From Actinomycetota bacterium (GTDB taxonomy: Bacteria; Actinomycetota; Actinomycetes; Nanopelagicales; Nanopelagicaceae), in NCBI GenBank assembly GCA_947465365.1, contig CANIAV010000060.1, positions 1 to 5,964 on the forward strand: 5,964 nt of DNA, read 5' to 3'. Below the pieces are notes generated by a model. The model saw only the letters and a list, made by a program, of their open reading frames with translations. It did not search any database and had not been told where the DNA came from. The position numbers and the translations under genes were made by a program. Positions 1 through 5,964 of the stretch are shown here, piece after piece. The first letter of the stretch is position 1. Each line of letters begins with the position of its first letter.

Positions 1-29
1 GAAACAGATGGGAATGCGCCAAAAGAACT

Positions 30-107
30 TCAATCAATCGCGAGCGACTTGAGTTTGCGATGCAGGGCTGACCGCTCCATGCCGATGAACTCCGCCGTCC
101 GCGAAGT
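30..107 (-). CDS. ntrX: C-terminal fragment of NtrX-type response regulator (5' truncated)
   Basis: Read on the minus strand, the frame ending with a TGA at 32-30 gives the peptide RTAEFIGMERSALHRKLKSL followed by AID and the stop. This is the second half of the Fis-type helix-turn-helix (HTH_8) that closes NtrC-family, sigma-54-dependent response regulators. The wording RTAEF.GMERSALHRKLKSL is characteristic of NtrX, the regulator paired with the sensor NtrY in Alphaproteobacteria, which acts in nitrogen and redox control. Only about 26 residues remain. The receiver domain, the AAA+ ATPase domain and the first part of the DNA-binding domain are absent, because the similarity stops near base 107 where pth sequence begins on the other strand. 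The fragment cannot be functional as seen. Sigma-54 activators are not expected in the actinobacterium suggested by the rest of the window, so this is probably foreign DNA. The family call is from memory of the motif; NtrC or another HTH_8 regulator is the alternative. Confidence 0.72.
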   Translation of the reverse strand, partial: TSRTAEFIGMERSALHRKLKSLAID

Positions 108-113
108 TCCCAT
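100..113. other. Chimeric junction between ntrX-like and pth sequence
   Basis: Left of this point the minus strand encodes the tail of an NtrX-like regulator; right of it the plus strand encodes the interior of Pth. Residues matching NtrX end at about 107-102 (TSR) and residues matching Pth start at 111 (HKSRTD). The exact breakpoint cannot be fixed by eye, and a few shared bases around CGCGAA could be microhomology. Both genes are cut inside their coding sequence, and no inverted repeats, transposase or target-site duplication are visible. This fits a multiple-displacement-amplification or assembly chimera better than a mobile-element insertion. Confidence 0.7.
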
Positions 114-566
114 AAGTCACGCACCGACATCGCCGCCTACAAATTAGGCGTCGGTGTCGCTGCTTTTTCAGTGATCCTCGCCAAGTCAAAGAGCTACATG
201 AATGAATCCGGCGGACCAATAAAGGCGCTGGCTAATTTTTATTCAGTTGAACCTAGCCAAATAATTGTTCTGCACGATGAGTTAGATATTCCATTTGCAG
301 CAATTCGCGCCAAGATCGCCGGTGGCGACAATGGCCACAACGGCCTGAAATCACTTACCTCTGCCTTTGATTCACCAGAATATTTCCGCGTGCGCTTAGG
401 GATTGGTCGCCCGATGGGCCAACAAGATCCCGCAGACTTTGTCCTTAAGCAATTTAGTAAAGAAGAGAAGAAGGATTTAGCCGAATTCTTAGATCGCGGC
501 GCAGATGTTGTGGAATCGTTGATCGAAAAAGGGCTGGATTTTACTCAATCTAAATTTAATTCTTGA
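111..566 (+). CDS. pth: Peptidyl-tRNA hydrolase, N-terminally truncated by the junction
   Basis: Pth cleaves the ester bond of peptidyl-tRNAs that drop off ribosomes, releasing free tRNA in the cytoplasm. The frame shows the family motifs in order: HKSRTD (from 111), KSYMNESGG with the binding Asn at codon 201-203 (E. coli N68), HDELD with the Asp at 276-278 (E. coli D93), GGDNGHNGLKS with His at 336-338 and Asn at 339-341 (E. coli H113 and N114), then RVRLGIGRP and DFVLKQF. It stops with TGA at 564-566. The visible part is 151 residues against a usual 185-195, so about 42 N-terminal residues are missing. These include the GLGNPG and TRHN motifs that hold E. coli N10 and the catalytic H20. 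The same frame has a TGA at 69-71 and no Pth-like sequence before 111. A GTG at 171 gives a tempting 131-residue protein, but the homology runs through it, so it is not the real start. The 3' end lies 11 bases from the converging ppc stop. The gene is probably whole in the source genome. Confidence 0.93.
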   Translation, partial: HKSRTDIAAYKLGVGVAAFSVILAKSKSYMNESGGPIKALANFYSVEPSQIIVLHDELDIPFAAIRAKIAGGDNGHNGLKSLTSAFDSPEYFRVRLGIGRPMGQQDPADFVLKQFSKEEKKDLAEFLDRGADVVESLIEKGLDFTQSKFNS

Positions 567-577
567 TTTCGCGCAGA

Positions 578-3292
578 TCAGCCGGTGTTACGTAGACCAG
601 CGGCAACACCGTTAATTGTCAGCAGTAGCGCACGGATCAGCGTGGCATCGGATGCATCTCCAGCGGTACGAACTCGATGGAGCAAGTTCACCTGCAGCAG
701 ATGCAGTGGTGACAAGTAAGCATCACGTACTTGCAAAGTGCGCGCCAAAATTGGTTGATCGCCCAACAAAGCAGTCTTGCCAGTCAAAGCCAAGATCTCT
801 TTTACAGTCAGTTCAAATTCTTCAGTGATTGTGTCAAGGAAGTGATGTAGTTCCTTTGGCACCAGGGTTTCAACGTAACGTTTTGCAGTTACTAAATCAG
901 TCTTAGCTAAAGTCATTTCCACATTGCTGATAAAGGTATGGAAGAAGTGCCAATCAGTGAGCATCTTCTTTAAGACATCTGTTTTTCCTGCTTCGCGAGC
1001 CGCCTTTAAGCCAGAACCAACGCCATACCAACCTGGAACAATCTGGCGTGATTGCGTCCAACCAAATACCCAAGGGATAGCGCGCAGCGAATCTAGTCCG
1101 CCGGCTGCATCTGGGCGACGCGATGGACGCGAACCAAGGAATAGATTTCCAAGTTGTTCTACTGGAGTTGAGGCGTAGAAATATGCCGGCAGATCAGGAT
1201 GATCAATTAAGGTGCGATAACGAGCAAATGATGAATCGCTAATTAGATTCATACATTCATTCCACTTTGCGAGATCTTCTACGCTTTGGCGCGGACCGCG
1301 ATTGAGAATAGTTGCCTCTAAAGATGCGGCAAGGGTTAACTCAACGTTTTCGCGGGCAAGTGCAGGAAGTGCGTATTTATCGCTAATTACTTCACCTTGT
1401 TCAGTCATCTTTATCTGACCATCAACTGATCCCCAAGGAAGAGCAACAAGTGCATCATAAGTTGGTCCGCCACCGCGACCGACTGAACCACCACGACCAT
1501 GGAACAATCGAAGCGTCACGCCATATTTCATCGCCACATCGCGCAAGGTGCGTTGTGCGCGGTGGATCTCCCATTGGCTAGTTGCGATACCGGCATCTTT
1601 ATTTGAATCTGAATAACCGAGCATTACCTCTTGCACATCGCCACGTAGCTTTACCAAGGCGCGATAAGTTGGATCAGAAAGTAACTTCTCAAGAATCTCA
1701 CCAGCTGCGCGAAGTTCAGCAACGGTTTCTAGCAATGGCGCAAAGCCGATCTTGGCGACTTTCTTATCAATATCAACTAAGCCAGCGGCTTTTCCAATTA
1801 CTGCAGAAGCAATTAAATCGTCGGCGCCTTTTGTCATTGAGACGATATAGGTCTCGATGACTTCTGGACCAAATCGTTCAATCAAATCATCAATGGCTTT
1901 AAAGGTATCGAAAGTCTTCTGTCCAGCAGCATCTAAACCGCTTGTCTTAATCGGCGCTGATGAACCAAGTTCTTTAATCAAGAGTGGGAATTTATCGCTA
2001 TGTGAAAGCTCGAGATATCCCGCGGGCATTACTTGCTTGAGCAAGTTGTGGTGCGCATCAGAATGCTCGCGAATATCCAAGGTTGCGTGTGTCAGGCCGA
2101 AGGCCGCGATACTGCGAATGGTGCGCTCTAGTAAGCCAGTTGCGATCAATTCACCGCGATTAGCAAAGAGTGAATCGCGCATCAACGATAAATCTGCAAT
2201 TAACTCGGCAGAGTTTGCATAATCGCGACCGGGCACATGAGCAGTTCCAGCTGCATGGCGATTACGCGTGAAAGCTAAGCGATGCACGATTGCAGTGGCC
2301 TTTAAGCGATATGGCTCTTGCTGATTAAGGCGCAAGAAGCGATCTTCAAATTCTGGAATATTTTTTAGGTCGCGTTCTACCGAAGCAGTAAGTTCTGGTG
2401 TTGCGCCGGCAATACGAGTTGAAACCGACAACATCTGGCGCAGTTGATCCATGGCAGCAATAGTTGTGCGAATCGCATGGCCAACTTGAAGAATTACCGC
2501 ATCCTCAGTTACTTGGGCGGTGATATTTGGGTTTCCATCGCGGTCACCGCCGATCCATGTACCGAAGGTAAGTGGGCGAGCACCAACGGGTAGATCAATA
2601 TCAAGGCGTTTTAGCTCGCGGGCAAAATCATTTAAAACTTCCGGGACTGTGTTGCGCGCTAAATCATCGAGATAGTAAAGCGCGTTCATCGCTTCATCTA
2701 GAGGCTCTGGGCGATCTAAACGCAATTCATCGGTCTGCCATAAGAGATCAACGGTTTCAGCAAGGCGTTCATGTTGGCGCGGATTTAGATCTTGGTCCAA
2801 CAACTTTGCGATCTCACCTAATTTATTTAATATTGAACGGCGGGCTGCTTCCGTTGGGTGAGCGGTAAAGACCGGGCGCACCATTAACTCGCTTATCCAT
2901 TGTTCTAATTGTGCGTGAGTAAATTCGTGTCCAGGAGTTTGGGCTTTGTAAGCCTCTTCGATCTTGTCGATCGCTCGGCTTAACCAGGAACCACCAGCTG
3001 CACGTTGTTCGGCAAGAATTCGCGCACGGTGAACTTGTTCGGCCACATTTGCTAAATGAAAGTATGTGCTAAATGCGCGCACAAGTTGCACAGAATCTTC
3101 AACTGAAAGTTTTTCCAATAACTCGTTTCCGCCGCCTTTGCGCACAGATTCAACTAAATCTAAAAGCCCTTGACCTTCTTGGCGAACTAACGACTGCCCT
3201 AAGAGATCGCCGAGTTTGCGAACGTCGCTGCGTAAGAGCGCATCGTCATTTGCGATGTTCTTGGCGTTGTTGGGGCTCTGTGTCACAGGCAT
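578..3292 (-). CDS. ppc: Phosphoenolpyruvate carboxylase
   Basis: Ppc adds bicarbonate to phosphoenolpyruvate to make oxaloacetate and phosphate, the cytoplasmic anaplerotic step that refills the TCA cycle. The protein is 904 residues, close to actinobacterial relatives (about 910-935), with every active-site motif present: TAHPTE at 143-148 with catalytic His145 (E. coli H138), GGDRDGNPN at 248-256, MLGYSDSNKD ending at 566 with Lys565 (E. coli K546), FHGRGGSVGRGG at 597-608 with the catalytic arginines, FGWTQSRQIVPGWYG at 743-757, KTDL at 797-800 (E. coli K773), Arg856 in QVRDAYLSPLHLLQ (E. coli R832, part of the aspartate inhibitor site), and the invariant RNTG C-terminus. Conserved inhibitor-site residues suggest feedback inhibition by aspartate or malate; this is inferred from the family. 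The plant-type N-terminal phosphorylation site is not seen. The start is slightly uncertain: GAGAGG lies only 2 bases before ATG 3292 but 8 bases before an in-frame GTG at 3286, which would give 902 residues. The gene is intact, converges on pth and diverges from mfd. Confidence 0.98.
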   Translation of the reverse strand: MPVTQSPNNAKNIANDDALLRSDVRKLGDLLGQSLVRQEGQGLLDLVESVRKGGGNELLEKLSVEDSVQLVRAFSTYFHLANVAEQVHRARILAEQRAAGGSWLSRAIDKIEEAYKAQTPGHEFTHAQLEQWISELMVRPVFTAHPTEAARRSILNKLGEIAKLLDQDLNPRQHERLAETVDLLWQTDELRLDRPEPLDEAMNALYYLDDLARNTVPEVLNDFARELKRLDIDLPVGARPLTFGTWIGGDRDGNPNITAQVTEDAVILQVGHAIRTTIAAMDQLRQMLSVSTRIAGATPELTASVERDLKNIPEFEDRFLRLNQQEPYRLKATAIVHRLAFTRNRHAAGTAHVPGRDYANSAELIADLSLMRDSLFANRGELIATGLLERTIRSIAAFGLTHATLDIREHSDAHHNLLKQVMPAGYLELSHSDKFPLLIKELGSSAPIKTSGLDAAGQKTFDTFKAIDDLIERFGPEVIETYIVSMTKGADDLIASAVIGKAAGLVDIDKKVAKIGFAPLLETVAELRAAGEILEKLLSDPTYRALVKLRGDVQEVMLGYSDSNKDAGIATSQWEIHRAQRTLRDVAMKYGVTLRLFHGRGGSVGRGGGPTYDALVALPWGSVDGQIKMTEQGEVISDKYALPALARENVELTLAASLEATILNRGPRQSVEDLAKWNECMNLISDSSFARYRTLIDHPDLPAYFYASTPVEQLGNLFLGSRPSRRPDAAGGLDSLRAIPWVFGWTQSRQIVPGWYGVGSGLKAAREAGKTDVLKKMLTDWHFFHTFISNVEMTLAKTDLVTAKRYVETLVPKELHHFLDTITEEFELTVKEILALTGKTALLGDQPILARTLQVRDAYLSPLHLLQVNLLHRVRTAGDASDATLIRALLLTINGVAAGLRNTG
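583..611. repeat. 7-bp perfect inverted repeat at the 3' end of ppc
   Basis: CGGTGTT at 583-589 pairs perfectly with AACACCG at 605-611 across a 15-base loop. It lies inside the last codons of ppc (those for NGV and NTG), just past the pth stop. With only 11 bases between the convergent genes, this could be a weak shared transcription end, but neither strand has a clear T-run after the stem. The two arms also partly follow from the Asn-Gly-Val and Asn-Thr-Gly codons, so it may be incidental. Confidence 0.3.
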
Positions 3293-3294
3293 AT

Positions 3295-3300
3295 CCTCTC
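3295..3300 (-). promoter_or_regulatory. Ribosome binding site of ppc (decides start)
   Basis: The minus strand reads GAGAGG here, a good Shine-Dalgarno core. It lies 2 bases from ATG 3292, which is short, and 8 bases from the in-frame GTG at 3286, which is the usual spacing. The site therefore supports the gene start region but leaves open which of the two codons is used. Confidence 0.55.
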
Positions 3301-3306
3301 AGGAAT

Positions 3307-3337
3307 ACGCGCGACTTTGATCCGCAAATATGCGCGT
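3307..3337. repeat. Inverted repeat ACGCGC/GCGCGT upstream of ppc
   Basis: ACGCGC at 3307-3312 is the exact reverse complement of GCGCGT at 3332-3337, with 19 bases between. The centre-to-centre spacing of 25 bases is about two and a half helix turns. It lies 15-45 bases upstream of the ppc ATG, where an operator would be expected. CGCG words are common throughout this window, so chance is a real alternative and no known regulator is recognised. Confidence 0.3.
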
Positions 3338-3354
3338 TAGACTTAACCCATCAA

Positions 3355-3379
3355 GCCCCCTCCCTTTTGGGAACGGGGC
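3355..3379. repeat. GC-rich hairpin in the ppc/mfd intergenic region
   Basis: GCCCC at 3355-3359 pairs with GGGGC at 3375-3379, and CCC at 3362-3364 pairs with GGG at 3369-3371 around a TTTT loop, with a small internal loop (CT against AAC). It stands just upstream of the mfd -10-like sequence and differs in composition from its surroundings. It is not followed by a T-run on the plus strand, so it does not look like an intrinsic terminator. It might be a protein-binding site. Confidence 0.35.
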
Positions 3380-3396
3380 CAGTTTGCGTTTTCTCA

Positions 3397-3402
3397 TATA
3401 TT
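3397..3402 (+). promoter_or_regulatory. Possible -10 element of mfd
   Basis: TATATT is close to the consensus TATAAT and to the actinobacterial TANNNT pattern. It lies 19 bases before the mfd ATG, which would give a very short 5' leader of about 12-14 bases containing the ribosome binding site. No -35 hexamer is recognisable 16-18 bases upstream, where the sequence is the GC-rich hairpin arm. Confidence 0.3.
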
Positions 3403-3409
3403 GGAAAGC

Positions 3410-3417
3410 AGGTAGGG
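3410..3417 (+). promoter_or_regulatory. Ribosome binding site of mfd
   Basis: The purine-rich AGGTAGGG ends 4 bases before ATG 3422, with its first AGG 9 bases away. An in-frame TAG at 3413-3415 inside this motif rules out a longer protein and fixes ATG 3422 as the first usable ATG. In-frame GTG 3434 and ATG 3440 are weaker alternatives. Confidence 0.5.
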
Positions 3418-3421
3418 CTTA

Positions 3422-5964
3422 ATGCGTGCATTGGTGCAGATGATCGCCAGCGATGGTGCGGTTGCATCCTGCCTGCAGGATTCTAAGAAGATCATCGCAC
3501 CTAGCGCCACCTATCCATTTTTACTTGCCAAGGTCGCAGAGAAATCTTCTTTACTGATTGTGACTAGCTCCAGCCGCAGCGCTGAAGATTTAGCAAGCGA
3601 ACTGCGCGAATTACATAATCAAGTTCTGGAATTTCCGGCTTGGGAGACTTTGCCGCACGAGCGATTAAGCCCACGAAGCGACACAGTAGCAAGGCGATTA
3701 GCAACCCTTGCTGAACTAGCAAAAGTAGCTAGTGAAAACACAATCGTCGTTGCACCTATACGCGCAGTAATCCATCGCTTCATCGCTGATTTAGCTAGCC
3801 ATCCATTGCAATCTTTAGAGATTGGTAGCGAAGTTGATTTAACAACGCTAATTACCAATTTAACTGAACTGGCATATACGCGCACTGACTTGGTTGAAAA
3901 GCGCGGTGAGTTTGCCGTTCGCGGTGGAATCGTTGATCTGTTCTTACCACTTTCCGAATACCCAGTTCGTATTGATTTCTTCGGCGATGAGATCGAAGAG
4001 ATGAGCTACTTCGATGTGGCCAGTCAGCGCACAACCACGCCAGTTATTGGATCGCTTTCGATTCTGCCATGTCGCGAACTTCTGCTTACTGAAGATATTC
4101 GCCAGCGCGCCGAAAGTGCCAAAGCGAAATACCCAGCTGCGTTAGAAATTTTAGATCGCGTCGCGCAAGGTATTTCTACCGAAGGCATGGAATCACTTAT
4201 TCCAATTTTGGTTGAGCAAACGCAAACGATTTTGCAGCGTATGCCCAAAGGGACCGAAGTTATCTTTATCGATGACGAGCGCATCCGCATGCGCACCATA
4301 GATTTGCTGGCAACCAATGAAGAGTTCTTTGAAGCTGCATGGTCACATGCTGCCCTGGGCGCAGTTGCACCTCTGCCAGTAACTGATGCGACATATCTAT
4401 CTTGGGATGGTTTAAATGAAGAAATTGCGCGCTGCCAATTAACTTCCCGCGCATTTAGCCCTTTTGGCTCTGATTTAGATAAGACCGCTGATTTCTTAGA
4501 TTTTCAAGCGATAGATCCGCTGCGTGCGGATATGGATCGCGCAATTAGCACGCTGCAAAGCGCAGTAGATGCAGGGTTTTCCATCACCTTCTCCGCAGCT
4601 GGCCACGGTATGGCCGAGCGTTATGCCGGTATTTTCCGCAACGCTGATTTACCTGTCGTGATTGTTCCGGAATTACGAGCGATTCCAACTAAGGGATCAA
4701 TTCATATAACGCAATCGGCAATCGCACATGGCTTCACATCACTATCGGCACGCATTCTATTTATAACAGAACGCGATTTAACTGGCAGCAAAGCATCGGC
4801 TAAAGATGGTGCGCGTATGCCAACAAAGCGTAAACAAGCTGTTGATCCGCTGGAATTACGTGCCGGTGATTTTGTAGTTCACGAACAACACGGCATTGGT
4901 CGTTACGTGGAAATGGTGCAGCGCACTATCGGTGGCATCACCCGCGAATATTTAGTTATTGAATATGCACCAGCTAAACGTGGCCAACCCGGCGATCGCA
5001 TCTTTGTGCCAACCGATACTTTGGAACAAGTAAGTAAATATATTGGCGGTGAATCACCAACTGTGCACCGTATCGGCAGCGGTGAATGGCAGAAAGCTAA
5101 AGGTCGTGCCCGCAAGGCAGTTAAACAAATAGCGGGGGAGCTAATTCGACTCTATGCCGCACGTACAAGTTCTCCAGGCTTTGCTTTCTCTGCCGATACA
5201 CCTTGGCAACGTGAACTAGAAGATGCTTTCTCTTATATCGAAACGCCTGACCAGTTATCTACTATTGAAGAAGTAAAGCGCGATATGGAAAAGCCATATC
5301 CAATGGATCGCATCATCTGCGGTGATGTTGGTTATGGCAAGACCGAGATTGCAATCCGCGCTGCTTTTAAAGCAGTTCAAGATGGCAAGCAAGTTGCAGT
5401 TCTTGTTCCCACAACGCTGCTGGTTCAACAGCATGCGAAGACATTTGCCGAAAGATATGCCGGTTTTCCAATAAAGGTCGCGGGTTTGTCACGTTTTAAT
5501 ACCGCAAAAGAGTCGAAAGATATTTTGAAAGAGCTAACTAATGGTGGCGTCGATGTTGTTATCGGTACTCACCGTTTGCTTTCACAAGATGTGGTCTTTA
5601 AAGATCTGGGCTTGGTCGTTGTCGATGAAGAACAGCGCTTTGGTGTTGAACAGAAGGAATCGCTGAAAAAGATGCGTACGACGGTTGATGTCTTGGCGAT
5701 GTCGGCAACGCCGATCCCGCGCACGTTAGAAATGGCGGTGACCGGAATTCGCGAGATGTCCACGATTACAACGCCACCGGAAGAGCGTCATCCGATTCTT
5801 ACCTACGTCGGACCTGCCGAAGATGCGCAGATTCGCGCGGCAATTCACCGCGAACTATTACGAGATGGCCAAGTCTTTTATATTCATAATCGCGTTGAAT
5901 CAATTGATCGTGCCGCAAGCAAAATTCAAGAGTTAGTTCCCGAGGCGCGTATTCGTATTGCTCA
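3422..5964 (+). CDS. mfd: Transcription-repair coupling factor Mfd (3' end outside window)
   Basis: Mfd binds RNA polymerase stalled at DNA lesions, pushes it off by ATP-driven translocation, and recruits UvrA for nucleotide excision repair. The window holds 847 complete codons of an expected roughly 1150-1230, with no frameshift or internal stop. Seen in order: the UvrB-like N-terminal module with FPAWETLPHERLSP (71-84) and LAYTRTDLVEKRGEFAVRGG (from about 150); the CarD-like RNA polymerase interaction domain, about 476-570, with AGDFVVHEQHGIGRYVEM; then the first RecA-like lobe of the RecG-like motor with DQLSTIEEVKRDMEKP (from 610), Walker A GDVGYGKT (634-641, Lys640), GTHRLL (from 715), Walker B DEEQ (735-738), and motif III SAT (761-763). 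The second lobe starts near 790 with the HNRV region and is cut by the window edge, so the later helicase motifs, the TRG motif and the autoinhibitory C-terminal domain are not visible. The start is ATG 3422, just after an in-frame TAG at 3413-3415. It is divergent from ppc, with a short leader. Confidence 0.97.
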   Translation, partial: MRALVQMIASDGAVASCLQDSKKIIAPSATYPFLLAKVAEKSSLLIVTSSSRSAEDLASELRELHNQVLEFPAWETLPHERLSPRSDTVARRLATLAELAKVASENTIVVAPIRAVIHRFIADLASHPLQSLEIGSEVDLTTLITNLTELAYTRTDLVEKRGEFAVRGGIVDLFLPLSEYPVRIDFFGDEIEEMSYFDVASQRTTTPVIGSLSILPCRELLLTEDIRQRAESAKAKYPAALEILDRVAQGISTEGMESLIPILVEQTQTILQRMPKGTEVIFIDDERIRMRTIDLLATNEEFFEAAWSHAALGAVAPLPVTDATYLSWDGLNEEIARCQLTSRAFSPFGSDLDKTADFLDFQAIDPLRADMDRAISTLQSAVDAGFSITFSAAGHGMAERYAGIFRNADLPVVIVPELRAIPTKGSIHITQSAIAHGFTSLSARILFITERDLTGSKASAKDGARMPTKRKQAVDPLELRAGDFVVHEQHGIGRYVEMVQRTIGGITREYLVIEYAPAKRGQPGDRIFVPTDTLEQVSKYIGGESPTVHRIGSGEWQKAKGRARKAVKQIAGELIRLYAARTSSPGFAFSADTPWQRELEDAFSYIETPDQLSTIEEVKRDMEKPYPMDRIICGDVGYGKTEIAIRAAFKAVQDGKQVAVLVPTTLLVQQHAKTFAERYAGFPIKVAGLSRFNTAKESKDILKELTNGGVDVVIGTHRLLSQDVVFKDLGLVVVDEEQRFGVEQKESLKKMRTTVDVLAMSATPIPRTLEMAVTGIREMSTITTPPEERHPILTYVGPAEDAQIRAAIHRELLRDGQVFYIHNRVESIDRAASKIQELVPEARIRIA

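Larger units (their letters stand above)
3293..3421. promoter_or_regulatory. Divergent ppc/mfd intergenic region
   Basis: This 129-base gap separates the starts of ppc (minus) and mfd (plus), so it must hold the promoters for both unless transcription comes from further inside the genes. I see two inverted repeats and one -10-like hexamer, listed separately. I could not find a convincing -35/-10 pair for either gene. No small ORF or RNA gene is supported here; an open plus-strand frame that crosses it is an antisense shadow of the ppc 5' end. Confidence 0.7.

Noticed and set aside
1..113. Insertion sequence or integrative element edge at the left end
   Set aside because: There is no transposase or integrase coding, terminal inverted repeat or target duplication. 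The foreign piece is the tail of a chromosomal regulator gene.
34..219. Minus-strand open frame of 61 codons across the left end
   Set aside because: It spans the chimeric junction and lies antisense to pth in its upper part. The recognisable NtrX frame is a different minus-strand frame, so this is a composite shadow.
1857..2222. Plus-strand 121-codon frame inside ppc
   Set aside because: It is antisense to a fully conserved part of ppc, and its translation resembles no known family.
3466..3481. ATCCTG/CAGGAT inverted repeat containing the palindrome CCTGCAGG
   Set aside because: It lies within the first codons of mfd, has almost no loop space and is short enough to occur by chance.
3073..3486. 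Plus-strand open frame of 137 codons crossing the ppc start and mfd start
   Set aside because: It overlaps two well-supported genes in other frames, and its arginine- and cysteine-rich translation resembles no family I know.
4024..4454. Minus-strand frames opposite mfd
   Set aside because: The plus strand here is continuous, conserved Mfd sequence. The minus frames are low-complexity shadows rich in Ser and Arg.

Overview
The window is mostly ordinary housekeeping sequence from an actinobacterium of moderate GC content (about 47-48% in a line I counted by hand). Pth, Ppc and Mfd all read like actinobacterial family members: Pth carries KSYMNESGG and GGDNGHNGLKS, Ppc ends in RNTG, and Mfd carries FPAWETLPHERLSP and a RID like the mycobacterial protein. 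Actinobacterial proteins combined with this GC suggest a freshwater or marine planktonic lineage such as the Nanopelagicales (acI). That placement is inference.

Layout. Bases 1 to about 107 are foreign to the rest. On the minus strand they encode the last 26 or so residues of an NtrX-type sigma-54-family response regulator, a protein typical of Alphaproteobacteria, plus 29 bases beyond its stop. Near base 100-113 this switches abruptly to the inside of pth (plus strand), which has lost about its first 42 residues, including catalytic residues. Then ppc (minus strand, 578-3292) converges on pth with an 11-base gap. A 129-base divergent intergenic region (3293-3421) follows, and mfd (plus strand, from 3422) runs off the right edge after 847 codons.

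How the genes work together. The three actinobacterial genes do not form one pathway. Pth recycles peptidyl-tRNA, Ppc replenishes oxaloacetate, and Mfd couples stalled transcription to nucleotide excision repair. Ppc and mfd share a divergent promoter region; pth and ppc share a 3' boundary with almost no room for a terminator.

I found no undescribed biological system. The most notable thing is the left-end junction, which cuts two unrelated genes from apparently different phyla at one point and is most simply an amplification or assembly chimera. As a result, pth can be mis-annotated as a complete 131-residue protein starting at GTG 171.
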